Origin: Haemonchus contortus
Taxonomy: Eukaryota > Nematoda > Chromadorea > Rhabditida > Trichostrongylidae
NCBI GenBank assembly: GCA_000469685.2
Contig: LS997567.1
Location: 30,181,299 to 30,245,298, forward strand
Direction of reading: 5' to 3'
DNA length: 64,000 bases
Below, in pieces: positions 35,911 through 47,865 of this stretch (position 1 is its first letter; every line of letters begins with the position of its first letter). The notes under the pieces were generated by a model that was not told the origin of the DNA, searched no databases, and saw only the letters and a list, made by a program, of their open reading frames with translations. Position numbers and translations under genes: made by a program.

Positions 35911-36183
35911 TTGCTTACCCGCTCTACTCAACTCTTGTGCTTATTCTGCGGCGGTAACGACCATAGATGTTCTTTCTGCACAAAATACCGCGATAATGTG
36001 GCTCGTTCTGGCCGTCTCGAAGACACAAACAGCTGCACCTTCTGGGTGGCATCCGCACATGGCACCTGTCAGAGGAAAATTCGGAACTGCGGCGGATGCC
36101 ACCATGTTATTCACTGTAACGCAGAATTCGCGACTGGACCATTGTTAGGACCATCGCAGAAACGTCATCGATCTCATGAATGA
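35911..36183 (+). mobile_element. BEL/Pao-like gag zinc-knuckle remnant, right arm
   Basis: Mirror copy of 30431-30159, one residue different (CNAEF versus CNAKF). It has three knuckle-like Cys/His clusters, the central one missing a cysteine. Because of the 210-bp difference upstream, this arm has lost the preceding open stretch that the left arm keeps. Confidence 0.6.
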
Positions 36184-37790
36184 TAAGTTTACTTACCGAT
36201 CCACTGTATATGCTTTCCCTAAATCATTTTGTCTAGTTATCTACAGTCTTCCCAATTCATCGATTTCATTACAAATGCTATTACCATATATTTAATCATT
36301 TTATCTGTCTATTCTTCGAATTGTAACGACCATACAGAGAAAATCAAGTAAGTGCAAAAGTTACAAATTACATCACACACATACATGGATCCATCGCGTT
36401 CCTGAAAACCATTCGTGGCTCGATAATAAAAACCCTGTTGTCATCATATTAATCATCGCATATGTGTACATTCTTCACTTCACGCACCGTCGAGACAAAA
36501 AAGCTGCAGGAGCCGGCTCTGATTTCCTGGTCTGCAGGTGAATCAAAAAAGCTAATCCAGAGAACGCTATGTTGCGCGGCTGAGCTTATTACGCTGACCC
36601 ATACTCATACGATTCGCATATGTTTATTTGTTATTATAAATGATTTATATTCATAGATCGCCCCGCTATATTGGGAAGAATTATCGCAGCATACTGTAGT
36701 CGCTAATTTCCCTACAGTACTGTGTATGCCAAAGGCATACCAGGAGCTTCGCCTCCTAGTGCTTGGCCTTTCTGACTAACGATACAGTGTGGTTGTCCGT
36801 TAGCTGTAAGCTAAGAAAGGCGTGAATATTAAGTCGTGATAAATTCGCACATTGGTCATGGGGCGCTTGAGGAACCTACTCCAGGGACGAGTTATTGAGA
36901 CCCCTTTTTATCCTTTGGATCATATCAGGACGCTAAAGCTGCGCTGTTACCATTTTCTATAGCACATTATCTGCGACACAGTCATGCACTATATAACACA
37001 CTGAAATAGCCATGCTCTACAGCTATACGACAAGAGATGGTAACTTAGTGATGAAAATAATTTTTTGTTCTCTCTATTGACACTAGTAATAGGGATCACC
37101 AGAAGAAAAATCTCCGGAATTCGGTAGCAAGGCCAACCGTCTTTGTTTATTTTTACATTATTTATTTAATCGTGCGTGTTACTTCACGCGGCTTAACTAG
37201 TACACAGAGAGCGATAACAGTCATCGTAAACAACCAAATGGGCTCAGTAATTATCGAAAGCCACGATTTTTGGATAACTCGTACATGGACGTAGATTCCT
37301 AAACCAAACTGGGCCTTTTCTGGTGCTTGATCCATTTACCATGAATGGATAAAAATATCGAAATTTTCTAGATTTAGCCTGTATTCCAATTTGATTGAGT
37401 ACTGCTTATCATCGATTATATTCAATTTTGCGCATGCTCCACCGCCGGTCTCTCTTACCACGATGACGAAGATACAGCCCGGTAATGTGGTCGAGTAATT
37501 CGGCTAATGCTGTACTTCTTGCAACCTACCTGCGTATACTTACTGCGCTACCGCTTATTTCGCACGCATTAACACCTAGACTCACACATGAGCACATATA
37601 CAGACAGACACACGCTCATACATACGTTGATCCACACGCGGACGCCGACACACATCGACACACTCATATACGAACACAGACACAAAGGCCCACATAAGCC
37701 GACCAACGAGACACAAACATGCACACAGTAATACCTAGGCACACAGCCGACCCACACACCGAGACACACATATGCGCACACGCACACATA

Positions 37791-39283
37791 CAGTAGCACA
37801 CGCAACGGGCGTCACTCATGGCAATGTATTTAAAGATCATCAGATGAGAATGAAAATGGAATATATATGCACGTTTGCTAACATCGAGTGCTGCGGCATT
37901 CTACAATCATATTCCAAAACTCCCCCAAGAGCGCGAGTAGAGGTCCAAAAATTGCTGTCGAACTCATCGCCCGTCGCACGGTGGTATCCTCCTTCACTTC
38001 TTCCCACCCGTTCTTCAATCTTGTTTCCTAAGACTCCGAACTGAAACTGCAAACTCGACAGCTAATCTTCTAAACCGTATCATATCATACAACCATACGG
38101 AAGAGTCAAGTGAGTTGAGGTCTGTAAAGCAGGATGGTCTCTTCGCTAATGAATTCGGACAGGAAGCGTCGGCACCGCTAGCAGACGAGCTTGCATGTGT
38201 GGGCTGCATAACTTTCCTGCTGAGACTGCGAGCTGTTTTGGGCAGTGCAGGAGGATCACTGCTTTACTCTATGTCCATCAGAACGCCCTCTGAGCACAGA
38301 TCTTCGTCAATTTTCCCGCCATTACCGACGAAGCCATGGGTGTTCAACTTTGCCAGCGGTTTAGCCAGTCATCCCAAAAAACATAATTTTGCTGTTCTTA
38401 TAGCAACGTTTTTGCAAGGGATTGTACGTTCGATGTTCATAGCCAGAACGTGACCGTTTTATTTGCTGAGGAATTTACAGTTAGAGAGAATGATGAAGGG
38501 GCGCGTGTATTCACTCGATGGAGCTAGTAACTTCCTGCATTTTTTGGCCCTGTACTGTCTGTTGAGACCAAAACTGAAACTCAAAATTCCTGCATACCAT
38601 AGGAGCGGCAGTGGAGCCTCTACTTGACAATCCGCCTCATTGACAACAACAATAAGTCTTGCCCTTTTGCCATCTTTCCTCTGTATCGTTCAATAGCCTT
38701 CTGCACTGATATCATAGGGATCACAAAAAAATCAATAATGCCCTTCCGCCGTTTGCATGATTGCCCAAATGGCATTGAATGAGCATCCGCCTTCTGATAG
38801 ATATTGAAAGTTCCACGCAAGCATGCATATTGCAAGAAAACCTAATTGTGCAATTAACCAACAACGAATGGGGTGAATTTGATAAATTTTTCCTTTCTTA
38901 TAGGCTGCTAAATATTGGCGCCCATAATTTTGAGACACCCTCTACATATAAATATATATAAATATATGTATGTACAAATGCAAATACACATATTACATCG
39001 TTATTAAGATTTATGTATAGTTTTCTATCTCATTCGACACTTCCCACGCATCGTGCTGGAAACATCGCAAAGACACGAAAGCAATTTGTTTTCGCTTCTT
39101 CCTGCATATTACTGTAATTTTGCTACTCATACTTGCTCTGTCTCCTGAAATCGTTTGTTATTTACGCACGGTCATACGGAGCTGTTCTTTTTCCTCTTAC
39201 TTCTGATTTCTTCGCATGATTTCATAATAAGGCATTTCGTGCTCACTCTTCGCATGATTTCATAATAAGGTAATAAGGTTCCA
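37791..39283. other. No supported gene; one Tc1/mariner-type end
   Basis: At 38916-38945 the sequence GGCGCCCATAATTTTGAGACACCC ends at CTCTA. This looks like the right terminus of a Tc1/mariner-type element with a TA site, but I found no matching left terminus. ORFs of 90-112 codons at 37772-38453 have no recognisable domain. Two copies of CTTCGCATGATTTCATAATAAGG lie at 39211-39270. Confidence 0.4.
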
Positions 39284-39780
39284 CTAACCAGGGAGGGGTA
39301 GTCTACTTACCGTGGGACTTTGAGTGGAGACTAAGATAAATCGATAGAGTTTTGAATGCTGTTTACGAAAATGGAAATTAAAACTGCAAAATGATTCTCC
39401 TTGAAAAGTTATGGGGGCCCGAATTTCGCTCGACAGTAGTATCAATTGGAAAGCGAACTCGTCGCTTCCATATCTACCGCCCACGTGATCTAGTGGTAGT
39501 GGTCTCGCTTCGTGGGCGTAAAATGAGGGATCCCTCCCCGTCATTATCCGCACTTTTGCAAAGTGTTTTTTCATTTTATCAAAGGCTCTCTGAACGTTTC
39601 TGATATTTCTTTAGACAATTGATACTACTGTCGAGCGAAATTCGGGCCCCCATAACTTTTTAAGGAGAATCATTTTGCAGTTTCAATTTCCATTTTCGTA
39701 AACAGCATTCAAAACTCTATCGATTTATCTGGGTCTCCATTCAAAGTCCCACGGTAAGTAGACTACCCCTCCCTGGTAAG
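39284..39780. mobile_element. TIR element of about 500 bp with a tRNA-like core
   Basis: About 39284-39448 and 39612-39780 are near-perfect inverted repeats (CCAGGGAGGGGTAGTCTAC at the outside, CGAATTTCGCTCGACAGTAG at the inside). The unpaired core contains GTGATCTAGTGGTAGTGGTCTCGC, which resembles a tRNA D-arm/A-box region. A partial relative is at 34993-35316. No transposase is present. Target duplication is not clear. Confidence 0.8.
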
Positions 39781-40146
39781 TAGTTTCTATTTTCGTCTCT
39801 CCCGTCACATTATAAAGCATCTCTTCAACTTTTTTTGCTTCGAATTCATATAGGGATCGTCAGTCGGGTTCTGTCATTTGAATCTTTAGCGTGGGTAGTG
39901 CAGTCTTCTGTTTAGTCAACTGTCCTGCCTTTCTTATCATTTCGCTTACTGAAGAATGGCGTGTCTCCTCTGCAGGGCGCTTACTGAGGAAGGGCGTGTC
40001 TCCTCTGCAGGGCATCAAACGGATAACTAGTGTGGGTTGGCGCTTATGCTTTGTGGGTCAACATGACTTTTGAGAAGGTTTTCGCACTGAATCGAGTCAT
40101 TCATTCTCCTATATGTTGTACTACTGTGTATCATGGTACTGATGAG

Positions 40147-40360
40147 AGAATGGAGGTGGTGTAGTAGCAAGTGGTGCACTATGGCACGTGCAATGCCGCG
40201 AGTCTGAACCGCACATCGAGATCCGTCTAGGCCAGCTATGCCTTCTATCCCTCCTAACTCGGTAAATTGGTGCCGGAAATGTCGGGAGGATGAAAGCACA
40301 TCGCCTGGTCGCATCATGTATAACGCATTCACTACCCCACTACGACGAAGAAAGACAGAT
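40147..40360 (+). mobile_element. tRNA-derived SINE, copy 4 (diverged, 3' truncated)
   Basis: GGAGGTGGTGTAGTAGCAAGTGG head, TCTATCCCTCC, GGTAAATTGGTGCC and ACTACCCCACTACGA match the consensus order. The B box is degraded (GAGTCTGAACCGC) and the 3' tail is missing or unrecognisable. Confidence 0.8.
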
Positions 40361-40539
40361 GTGACTACGAACTTCCATCACTGAAAGCTCCATTAAGGAA
40401 GCTTCTTTCACTAGAAGATCCGCGCAACCCTAGTTGGCTGATGAGGTAGGTCAAGAAAACTCGGTATCAGCTAATTAATTTGTTTCAAAGATTAATGTTA
40501 ATTATTTTTTAATTTATTTTATTTTTCTTGCTCTTGAAG

Positions 40540-41115
40540 TTTCGTTTTCCAGGTTGTTCTTTTCGATGAAAGCAGTTCAATTGTGATGTCCCAGATTTTT
40601 AGTTGGCTCTACTGGCACGATAAAAGAAAGGATGAGTTCTAGTTCTCTAGATTAAATTTCAAGGGAGAAGGAATTATGGAGATGAGATTTCAAGGGAGAA
40701 GAAGATATGGCACGGCGGCAACTTCTCGTTAACGTCATTCATTTACGGTTTTCGAAAAAGCTCAACCTTCAGGCTATCGAGTCGTGATGCGGCGTGCTCT
40801 TCTTCCCTTTTGATGTCGGAATCAAAACCTTCATGCGGGACAGTGCTCCGATTCACGTCAGGCGGTTTAGTCGGCAATAATTCGACGTTTTATCCTTGCC
40901 GGCCAACAGCCCTGACATGACTTCACTGAAAAACTTGTGGGGACTCATAATAAGAAAGATTTATGAAGGAAACATGCAGTTGGAGGCATCGGTGAACGGA
41001 AGTAAGCGATCGTCAACGATTGGAGCACCGGGTTGACCAGGAACTCATTGGTAGCCTTCACTTCAGTTTGGATCGTATTTATTCAAAAGGATGGGAGTTC
41101 ATTTAATTACTGAGT
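40540..41115 (+). mobile_element. Tc1-like transposase relic
   Basis: Broken + strand frames show VLFDESS...YWHDKRKDE (first catalytic Asp region of Tc1-like DDE transposases), FMRDSAPIHV (second Asp region) and LPANSPDMTSLKNLWG (third region, SPDLNPIENLWG in the family), then a C-terminal tail. At least three stops or frameshifts intervene. No terminal inverted repeats were found. Confidence 0.78.
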
Positions 41116-42149
41116 ATGCGAAGTCCTCTGTTTGTCGTCGTTTAGCTGCTCAACAAATAGCTTTGGTCAGTGGTTGTATCATTGGCAATATAGGCAAATA
41201 GCATTTTCCAAAAAATGAAGGGAAAATTGCCCATGTTGTTGATTTGAGGCTTGTTGGCCACCAAGTTACGGTCCAAGTAGGGTATGATGGCCATATTAAG
41301 CCTTTTCCTGGAGCGCCCTAAAACGAGGATTTTGGCGAAATTCATGGGTGGCTGTATCACTAGTAAACGAAGAGTACGTCCACAACGCATACGGTGAATA
41401 GGGATTGTTCCAAACGACCGAACTGTGTGTGGGCTGACAGAATCTTGAAAAAAGTATTAGCCTGTGCCGTCTTCCTGATACTTTCTTCCTTCAAAATCGA
41501 CTTATTAGAACGTTGGGAGCAAAAAGCGAGCAGAACATAAAATTCGTTTATATAATTGGCACAAACCGTACAACATAGAAAATTCTAATCGAGACATACA
41601 GTAGCAGGAAGCCGATTGAGTTTATGATGACCAGTACTCCTGAACCTTGCGGCCATGTTCTGTAAGGATTCTAAGCGATGGGTAGCCGACGCAAATCGTT
41701 TGCAAAAACCACTTGGTAGCACAGGCGAAACTGAAATAAGCCTTCTAAATCTTGATCAAAAAATAAACTTCAGAGAACCAAACTAAGCTATAGCTTTATA
41801 GGAACAACAATAGCAATGTTTTTGATCGAAGGCAATTTACGAGGCTATCCTCTAATATTGAAGAAATTGCTGCAAACTCCAATCTTTTTTACCGATTTCA
41901 CCGAAAAGACTTCTGCTGAAGCAACGAAGAAAAACTCACGCACTTCTACAAAAACTACAAAGAGTTTAGAAACTTGACGTGGACTACAAAAAGGTAAACA
42001 TAATAATCGAACTCTAGTTTAGCCGCATGCTATCGATAGAATCGGAGTGGAACTCGCCACCAAGGAGGCATCCATAAACATAGAAAAAAGACGTTAACAA
42101 TTGCACTAAAAAGCTATAGATTCACCTCAGCAAGAAAATGCGCAAACAT
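41116..42149. other. No supported gene
   Basis: An 82-codon - strand frame at 41142-41390 has no recognised family. Nothing else is evident. Confidence 0.4.
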
Positions 42150-44590
42150 CTTAAGCGATAGTATCACCTACCACCTGCCAATTGTTGCCCCTTTGATCAT
42201 CATTCTCTTCGAGCGGGCGCTCCAACCTCTCCATTCGTCCCTGTCGCGAGCCACAGGTCCAGAAGATCGTCCACGCTTGAGGGGCACGGGATATTACATT
42301 CATTTCGCTCAAAGATTTCGTGAGGAAGTCCAATCATGGCGCTGATAGCTCGTTTGACGTTCTGAGGGAGCCAAACTACGCACTGGTCCAACGTTAATTG
42401 CGATATCGCATAACCTTCCTTCGTTGACAGAGGTCGGGACTCCAGACTCCCCTCGGCTCTTGCGTGTACAAGAAAATTTCTAGGATCGTCTTAGAACGTG
42501 CTGGGTGACGGAGGCAGCATGTTCACCCTGTACTGGTAGAGTACAATTCTCCGAAGCGCACGTCAAAGCAGGAAGTGCAGCGGTGTTGTATAGGTGGACT
42601 CGAAACCGAATGCTCGTTTTCTTTCTCACTACTCCCTCGGTATTCTTGAATGGCGCGGCACACGGCGGGTTTCCTTCTGCTCAGCTCCGAGTTACTCATC
42701 TTGTTTAGCTCTCGAGCTTGATACAAGTAGCTTGACCATTCGACATTCGGAGATTTTTGTACCATTCAGGCTGAAATGAGCACCAAGAGGCAACCCGCTT
42801 CTCATAGACATCGTCTTCGTTAGGTTCATTTTCAAGCCCATCTCCCCGTAGTACTGTCGAATTCGGCTTCAATTCGTTGCACTTGCCCAATGATCTTAAG
42901 CACGATATCGTCTGCAAAGTGTACATTAATCGTCAATCTCCACTCCCAATGCTTTCCATTCCTGAAGACGCACGACCCATTTCAAACCCCTCTCTTCACA
43001 CTGATGATGACTTTTTTGTAGAATGGTGAAATCCTGGTCAGGAAGTTGCTGCAGTGATCACAACGGATCCTTATTCATTGAATAGCAACACCATGACCGC
43101 GGTCGCCTAGGCTTCGATGGCCGCCCCTGCCCCCTTTAAAGACCTTCTCCAAACAAAATACATCAGAAGTAACGGCATCCTTTATTTTCCTGATACTTCA
43201 ATGAGATTGGAGCAGTGTGGATGTGATCGATTGTATAGAATCCTCTCCGAAACAATGCTTCCCGGCATAGCTCGCTGTCTTTCATCCAATATTCTGCCAA
43301 CTCTGTTGAGGATGTAGCGTGTGAAACGTTTATAGAGTACGGACGGCAAGCAAATCGGGCGATAATTGCCAATATCGTCGGACTCTCCCTTCATATACAT
43401 AAAGCACAGTCAGATTCCAGTTTTTCCCGACGTGGACACTTTGCATTGTGACAGATATGGCGTGCAGCGCCTAGCTGAAGTTCTGAACTGATTAGACGTT
43501 CCCTTTGATCTCATCGGGATTGGGAGCCAGATTATTCTTCGTCGACGCGGTGGCAAGTCGAATTTCAGAAGGGAAAACTGAAAAAGCGTCATATCCGTCT
43601 CGTCTGAGATGGTGGGTATGCACATGGACGGGGCTATCGAAGAGAACCGAGTAGATGTGTTAGATGACCTTCTTCATTGAGATGTAAATAGTAATTGTTC
43701 CGCTACGATGACGGAGTGAAATTACTATGGTTTTGTAATTGACGAAGGTCCTGCGGGCTCTGCAAATGCTGTTTTCTGCATCGGCAGCCTCGTCCGTGAC
43801 TGCTGCTGTTCTCTCTTCCTGATCTTCCTTTAGAGCTCTGCACAGTTTTGCATGTTCTAAATTTTGTTGATGATTGCGTGTAGCTCGCGCAATTTTACGG
43901 TGGTTTTTCAGTTTGAGAGTCTTCCTAGAGATATGTCTTCTGGTTGCTACGGGAATGAAGGTGGCGGAGGTGGTGTAATGGCAAACACAAACGCACGACT
44001 CACGGGTTCGAGTCTTGGTTTGATATCCGCCAAAGTCAACCATGCCTTCAATCCCTCCGGGGTCACTGTTGGTACCAAACCTTTCGGAAGGATAGAAACA
44101 CTGACTCGTATATTAGCTGGCCACCGCAAGTTATTGCATAGGCTGTATACGCTTCTAAAATGCCTCTACGATTAGACGGGATTGATCAAGACCTCGAGAC
44201 TTTATCCTTTGTTTTTTATCTTCAAGATGTTTGAGGGCCAGTTGTATTCTTCATCGCGGTTGTCGACAACGGAATTTCCCTGGGGACTCGCAAGGAAAGT
44301 GAAGTGGTCTTAATTTGATAAAGGTCTTGAGACTCCGATTCCTAACTTCACACCTCTCTCTTCACGCACTGAGAAACAGAATCTAGCGCTGAAGAGGCAA
44401 TATTCCAATCCCGTATAGAACTTCGGAAATACATCGATGTTAGTTAGGCCAAACTTTTGATTGAAGAAGATGTGGATTATCTCATTGAGGAAATGTCTTT
44501 TAGGTGACTTTCATGTCCATCACAAATGAGATGGCTCTTGGAACTGCGAATTCCCATGGTTGGTGTGGATCGACATGATGACTCAAACAG
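42150..44590 (-). mobile_element. RTE-clade retrotransposon fragment (lineage 1), split by a SINE
   Basis: On the - strand: late endonuclease remnants at about 44590-44216 (EIDHIIF..KFGLTN-type words), interrupted by the SINE at 43963-44215. The linker KIARATRNHQQNLEHAKLCRAL is at about 43930-43840, and reverse transcriptase starts with DIGNYRPICLPSVLYKRFTRYILNR at 43400-43290. The catalytic HFADDIVL at about 42903-42925 is intact as a word. The C-terminal RLERPLEENDDQR is at 42210, and a GGTGATAC word sits near the 3' end. Multiple frameshifts are present. Confidence 0.88.
43963..44215 (+). mobile_element. tRNA-derived SINE, copy 5, nested in RTE
   Basis: GGCGGAGGTGGTGTAATGGC head, B box GGGTTCGAGTC intact, TCAATCCCTCCGGGGTC and a CTTTATCCTTTG tail. 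A short deletion after the A box removes about 20 bp. It interrupts the RTE fragment on the opposite strand, whose reading resumes on either side, so the SINE is the younger insertion. Confidence 0.88.
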
Positions 44591-47500
44591 CCTTCTTTCC
44601 TGCTTATACCATTCCATCCCATCCCATTCTATGGAACCTCATGTGGAGCTCTTCAGACGTTCATATTGGGGCAATCCCGGCTTGGAAAACACCCGCGATG
44701 ACTTTTGAGAGAGTATTTCTTACATCTCAAACCTTCCAAGCGATCTTCCGATCCGAGCGTTCATGTGTTTGAGTACGGATCGCCATCTCAGTCCTTCTCC
44801 TTGATGAGCATCCTGATTTGACCCCGAGATTATAGCTGCCACTTCCGAGCTGTCCTACCCAACACTGCCGCATTGAGGGTCGAGTTCAGAGCGTTGGCAG
44901 TGGCGAGAAAAAATGCTAGCACTATCAACAAATGTTGATCAAAAGCCAGCACATTTTTAAAAAATGACGCTGCCCATTTTCGTTATCTTGACCACAAGAG
45001 AAGGTAATGAAAAACCGAAAAGAATTATGAGTGGCCGGTATGAAAGCCGATATCTTATATTAGGCCTGGTGAAAGAGGGACTTGCATCTCATAACCACGA
45101 GCTGAATCAAGATTTGCGAGGCAGTACGTTTTCAGAGCATCATGTTGGAGGATGTATGCCAATGTTCACTGAAAAAGAGCTAACGCAGGGAAAGAAGTGT
45201 CTACTTGCCAACGAGGAGTGAATGGATGAAAACAATCAACGCGCAGAGACTACACTATTATTAATCCTCTCCGCAAGAGCGGTATCTCCGCTTACATCTT
45301 TGGTCAAACTGTGTCCAAAGACTCAAAAGGTTGAGCAAGAGCGGGGAGAAAACTTCAGTCTCGGACGGGACTCGATATCAGCAGTGAATCATTAAGCTGT
45401 AAGCTTAACATGTTAGAACTTAGTTCGATTTGATGCTTTGTTAACTGCTGTTTTTTCGCCGCGGTACGAGTCCAGAAAGTCCCAAGATTGGTGATTCATG
45501 AACAAAACTCCACACTCGGACGGACTCCACTATATCCCTTACACTGCCAAAACCCCGCTTGCCTTCGCCTTCTTAATGGCTTATAGCCACAGCTTCAATG
45601 CCATAGCTTATCAGCATTCACACGTACAAGGTGTTGACTTATGACTGTCACAGCTTATCAGCACTCACACGTACGTTGTACGTGTGAGTGCTGATAAGCC
45701 ATAGCATATAAGCTATGGCAAACACTGCGGCGAAATAACAGCATTTACAAAACAGCAAGTCGAAAAGTGTGTCCAAAGAATCGAAGACGGCCAGTGAAAC
45801 GTGTTTATAGCTCTCCCGTTTCTCACAGAAACAGAAGATCGAGACAAAAATTATGATGAAAAAAAATCGTCAATACCGGAGAGTATCACTAGTTTCTCGG
45901 TTGTAATATCACCAGTTGAATGACACCTAAAAGACAGAGACTTTTCACTTTATGACCATGCCAAGCCCCACGCAGCTTGAACTGTGTGGCAGTTCTCTTG
46001 AGAAAAGATCGAAACCTCGACTCAGCAGCCGTATTCGCCCGGCCTACAATCGTACTGCCTCAAGTATTTCGGCAGTCTGAAGATATGCGTCAGTGGCAAT
46101 CGCTTCTCCAACACGTCGGTCGCCTTAACAGACCTGAACAGCCCCTTGTCTGCGTTTGTTAGAGGAAAGGAGCCGCTTGGATGCTACCTTAACGTGAGGA
46201 AAGGGCGCTCGAGAGTGCTTCACTGAACCTTCAGATATTAGCTTTTTAGCTCCTTTCCTCCATACTTAAAAGACTTGTTAACTTCCAGATGAGATGGCCT
46301 GATGACGATCTGTTGAAGCTCGGCACTCCTATGCACACTTCAATTTCCCAAAATATTTCTAAAAAAAGAAAAAACCAACGCTATGCAATTTTCAAAAAAA
46401 TTTTGTAAGATAGTTGTTCGATGTGATCAAGGTCGCAAATGCATGATTCTAGAAAAGCAAAAAGTCCTCGTGATTGGGCTACAGAGACCGAAATTCATGC
46501 TGATACATAGTGAATTCTTGTGAACTATTTACTATGCAGTACATCAACAAAACAACAGTCCACAACAAAGAGATATAACAGTCTCTTGGTTCCTGAGCAG
46601 CAGCAACTGTGACGTGTCTAGGAGAGGAAACTTTGCTCTTGCTCTCCTAGACACTCTAGTTGGATGCTCTCTAGTTAGATCATATCCAAAAGATTGTGGT
46701 TCCGGGTATCGAAGGCACACAGAAGCAGGAATGAAAATTACTGATTTCCTCAGCACCGCTCTCAATCGTATCCCATTTATGAACAGTGCTTCGTGTTGAG
46801 ATTTCAAATCGTAAGATTCAGATAATCTTGAATTCGTAGCAGCGTCTTTTCGAAAATGTGCCTTACGAGAATTTTCTGATCAATTTTCATTTTTCTTGAC
46901 GGGAATGCGCGATATCGCTCTGATCCCACTATCAAAGCATAACCATCAGGAAAAAGAGAAAATTGCGACGGAGAACGATATGGCCCCTCTTACTGTCTTC
47001 GGCAGTAGTAGTGGTGAACATTTGTTCTCTTCCTAGAACTTCTTGTTGTGAGAAACCTTAAGAAGCTTCCGAAACCTACCTAGATACAACTGTTTTTGCT
47101 CTAGGAAGGTTTTCTCAATCAAATTAGCAGACACATTCACTTGGGCAGCCATTTTTCATGCAGGGTCTGCTTCTGCAGGTTTTGCGACGAAATCATTTTC
47201 GAATAGTTGAACCAAGAGAAGAGTTCGTATCTGAGACAACGCAACCAATTCGAGTCTTGTATTTAACCTGTCCACGCATCGCGATCTAGCAGGCTGTTGT
47301 GCGTCAAACTTCAAAAAGACGGACGACTTTGGAAAGGACCAACCAAATGTGTGGAAACACAGAACGGCTGCTATATGTGTTATGAGGGCAAGGCTTCACC
47401 ATTTCCCAAAAAGAAGCTATTTGAAAGCACCAAAGCAGATATGCGAGCTGAAGTATATCACGAATGTAAGAGAAGACGCACATTTGGAAAAAACACTGAA

Positions 47501-47865
47501 GAGAGGAACTTGCACTTTTGCGAAAACCTATTAACAAATTTATGGCGCACTCTGTAGGTTGGGTAAAGAAAAGACTGGTTGCAGCAATGAATATGCTTAA
47601 GACATCAAACAAACATCATACTGATCTTGATATCTCAAGAGAAAAAGTGATACCGGAGTTTGAGTCCCGAAAGTTTTGATAATTCATTTGTGACCTTCAG
47701 TTAGAAACCACATAAAGAAGAGTGCAGTTCTCTGAAGCACCCTCGATTGATCAGTAGAAATAAACCCTTTTATAGTTTGAAGTCCCTCGAATATCCTATG
47801 AACGGCAATCGGCACCGCTGGATGCTTTTCAGAAGTTGCTATTTTAGATATTAGCGTGATTTTTT
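44591..47865. other. Intergenic; tRNA-like repeat relatives and hairpins
   Basis: 45340-45640 (on -) and 45655-45760 (on +) are relatives of the 32490-33010 repeat, meeting head to head. The join makes the perfect hairpin annotated at 45654-45698. A second 13-bp perfect stem with a 15-nt loop is at 46614-46654. ORFs at 44964-45221 and 47297-47557 show no family features. Confidence 0.45.
45654..45698. repeat. Perfect 21-bp hairpin, 3-nt loop
   Basis: CTTATCAGCACTCACACGTAC, loop GTT, then its exact reverse complement. A further short inverted repeat, GCCATAGC-ATATAA-GCTATGGC, follows at 45698-45719. Confidence 0.95.

Larger units (their letters stand above)
35318..37790 (-). repeat. Right arm of the large inverted duplication
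   Basis: Reverse complement of 28500-31255. It runs from CTTGTTTCTTGCATATAACAAG inward to the GT minisatellite (as CA repeats at 37575-37790). Differences from the left arm are scattered substitutions, a shorter junction near 35740 that lacks about 210 bp, and minisatellite unit changes. Confidence 0.93.

Noticed and set aside
39478..39530. Candidate tRNA gene at the core of the TIR element
   Set aside because: A D-arm-like word is present, but I find no matching B box, anticodon stem or acceptor stem.
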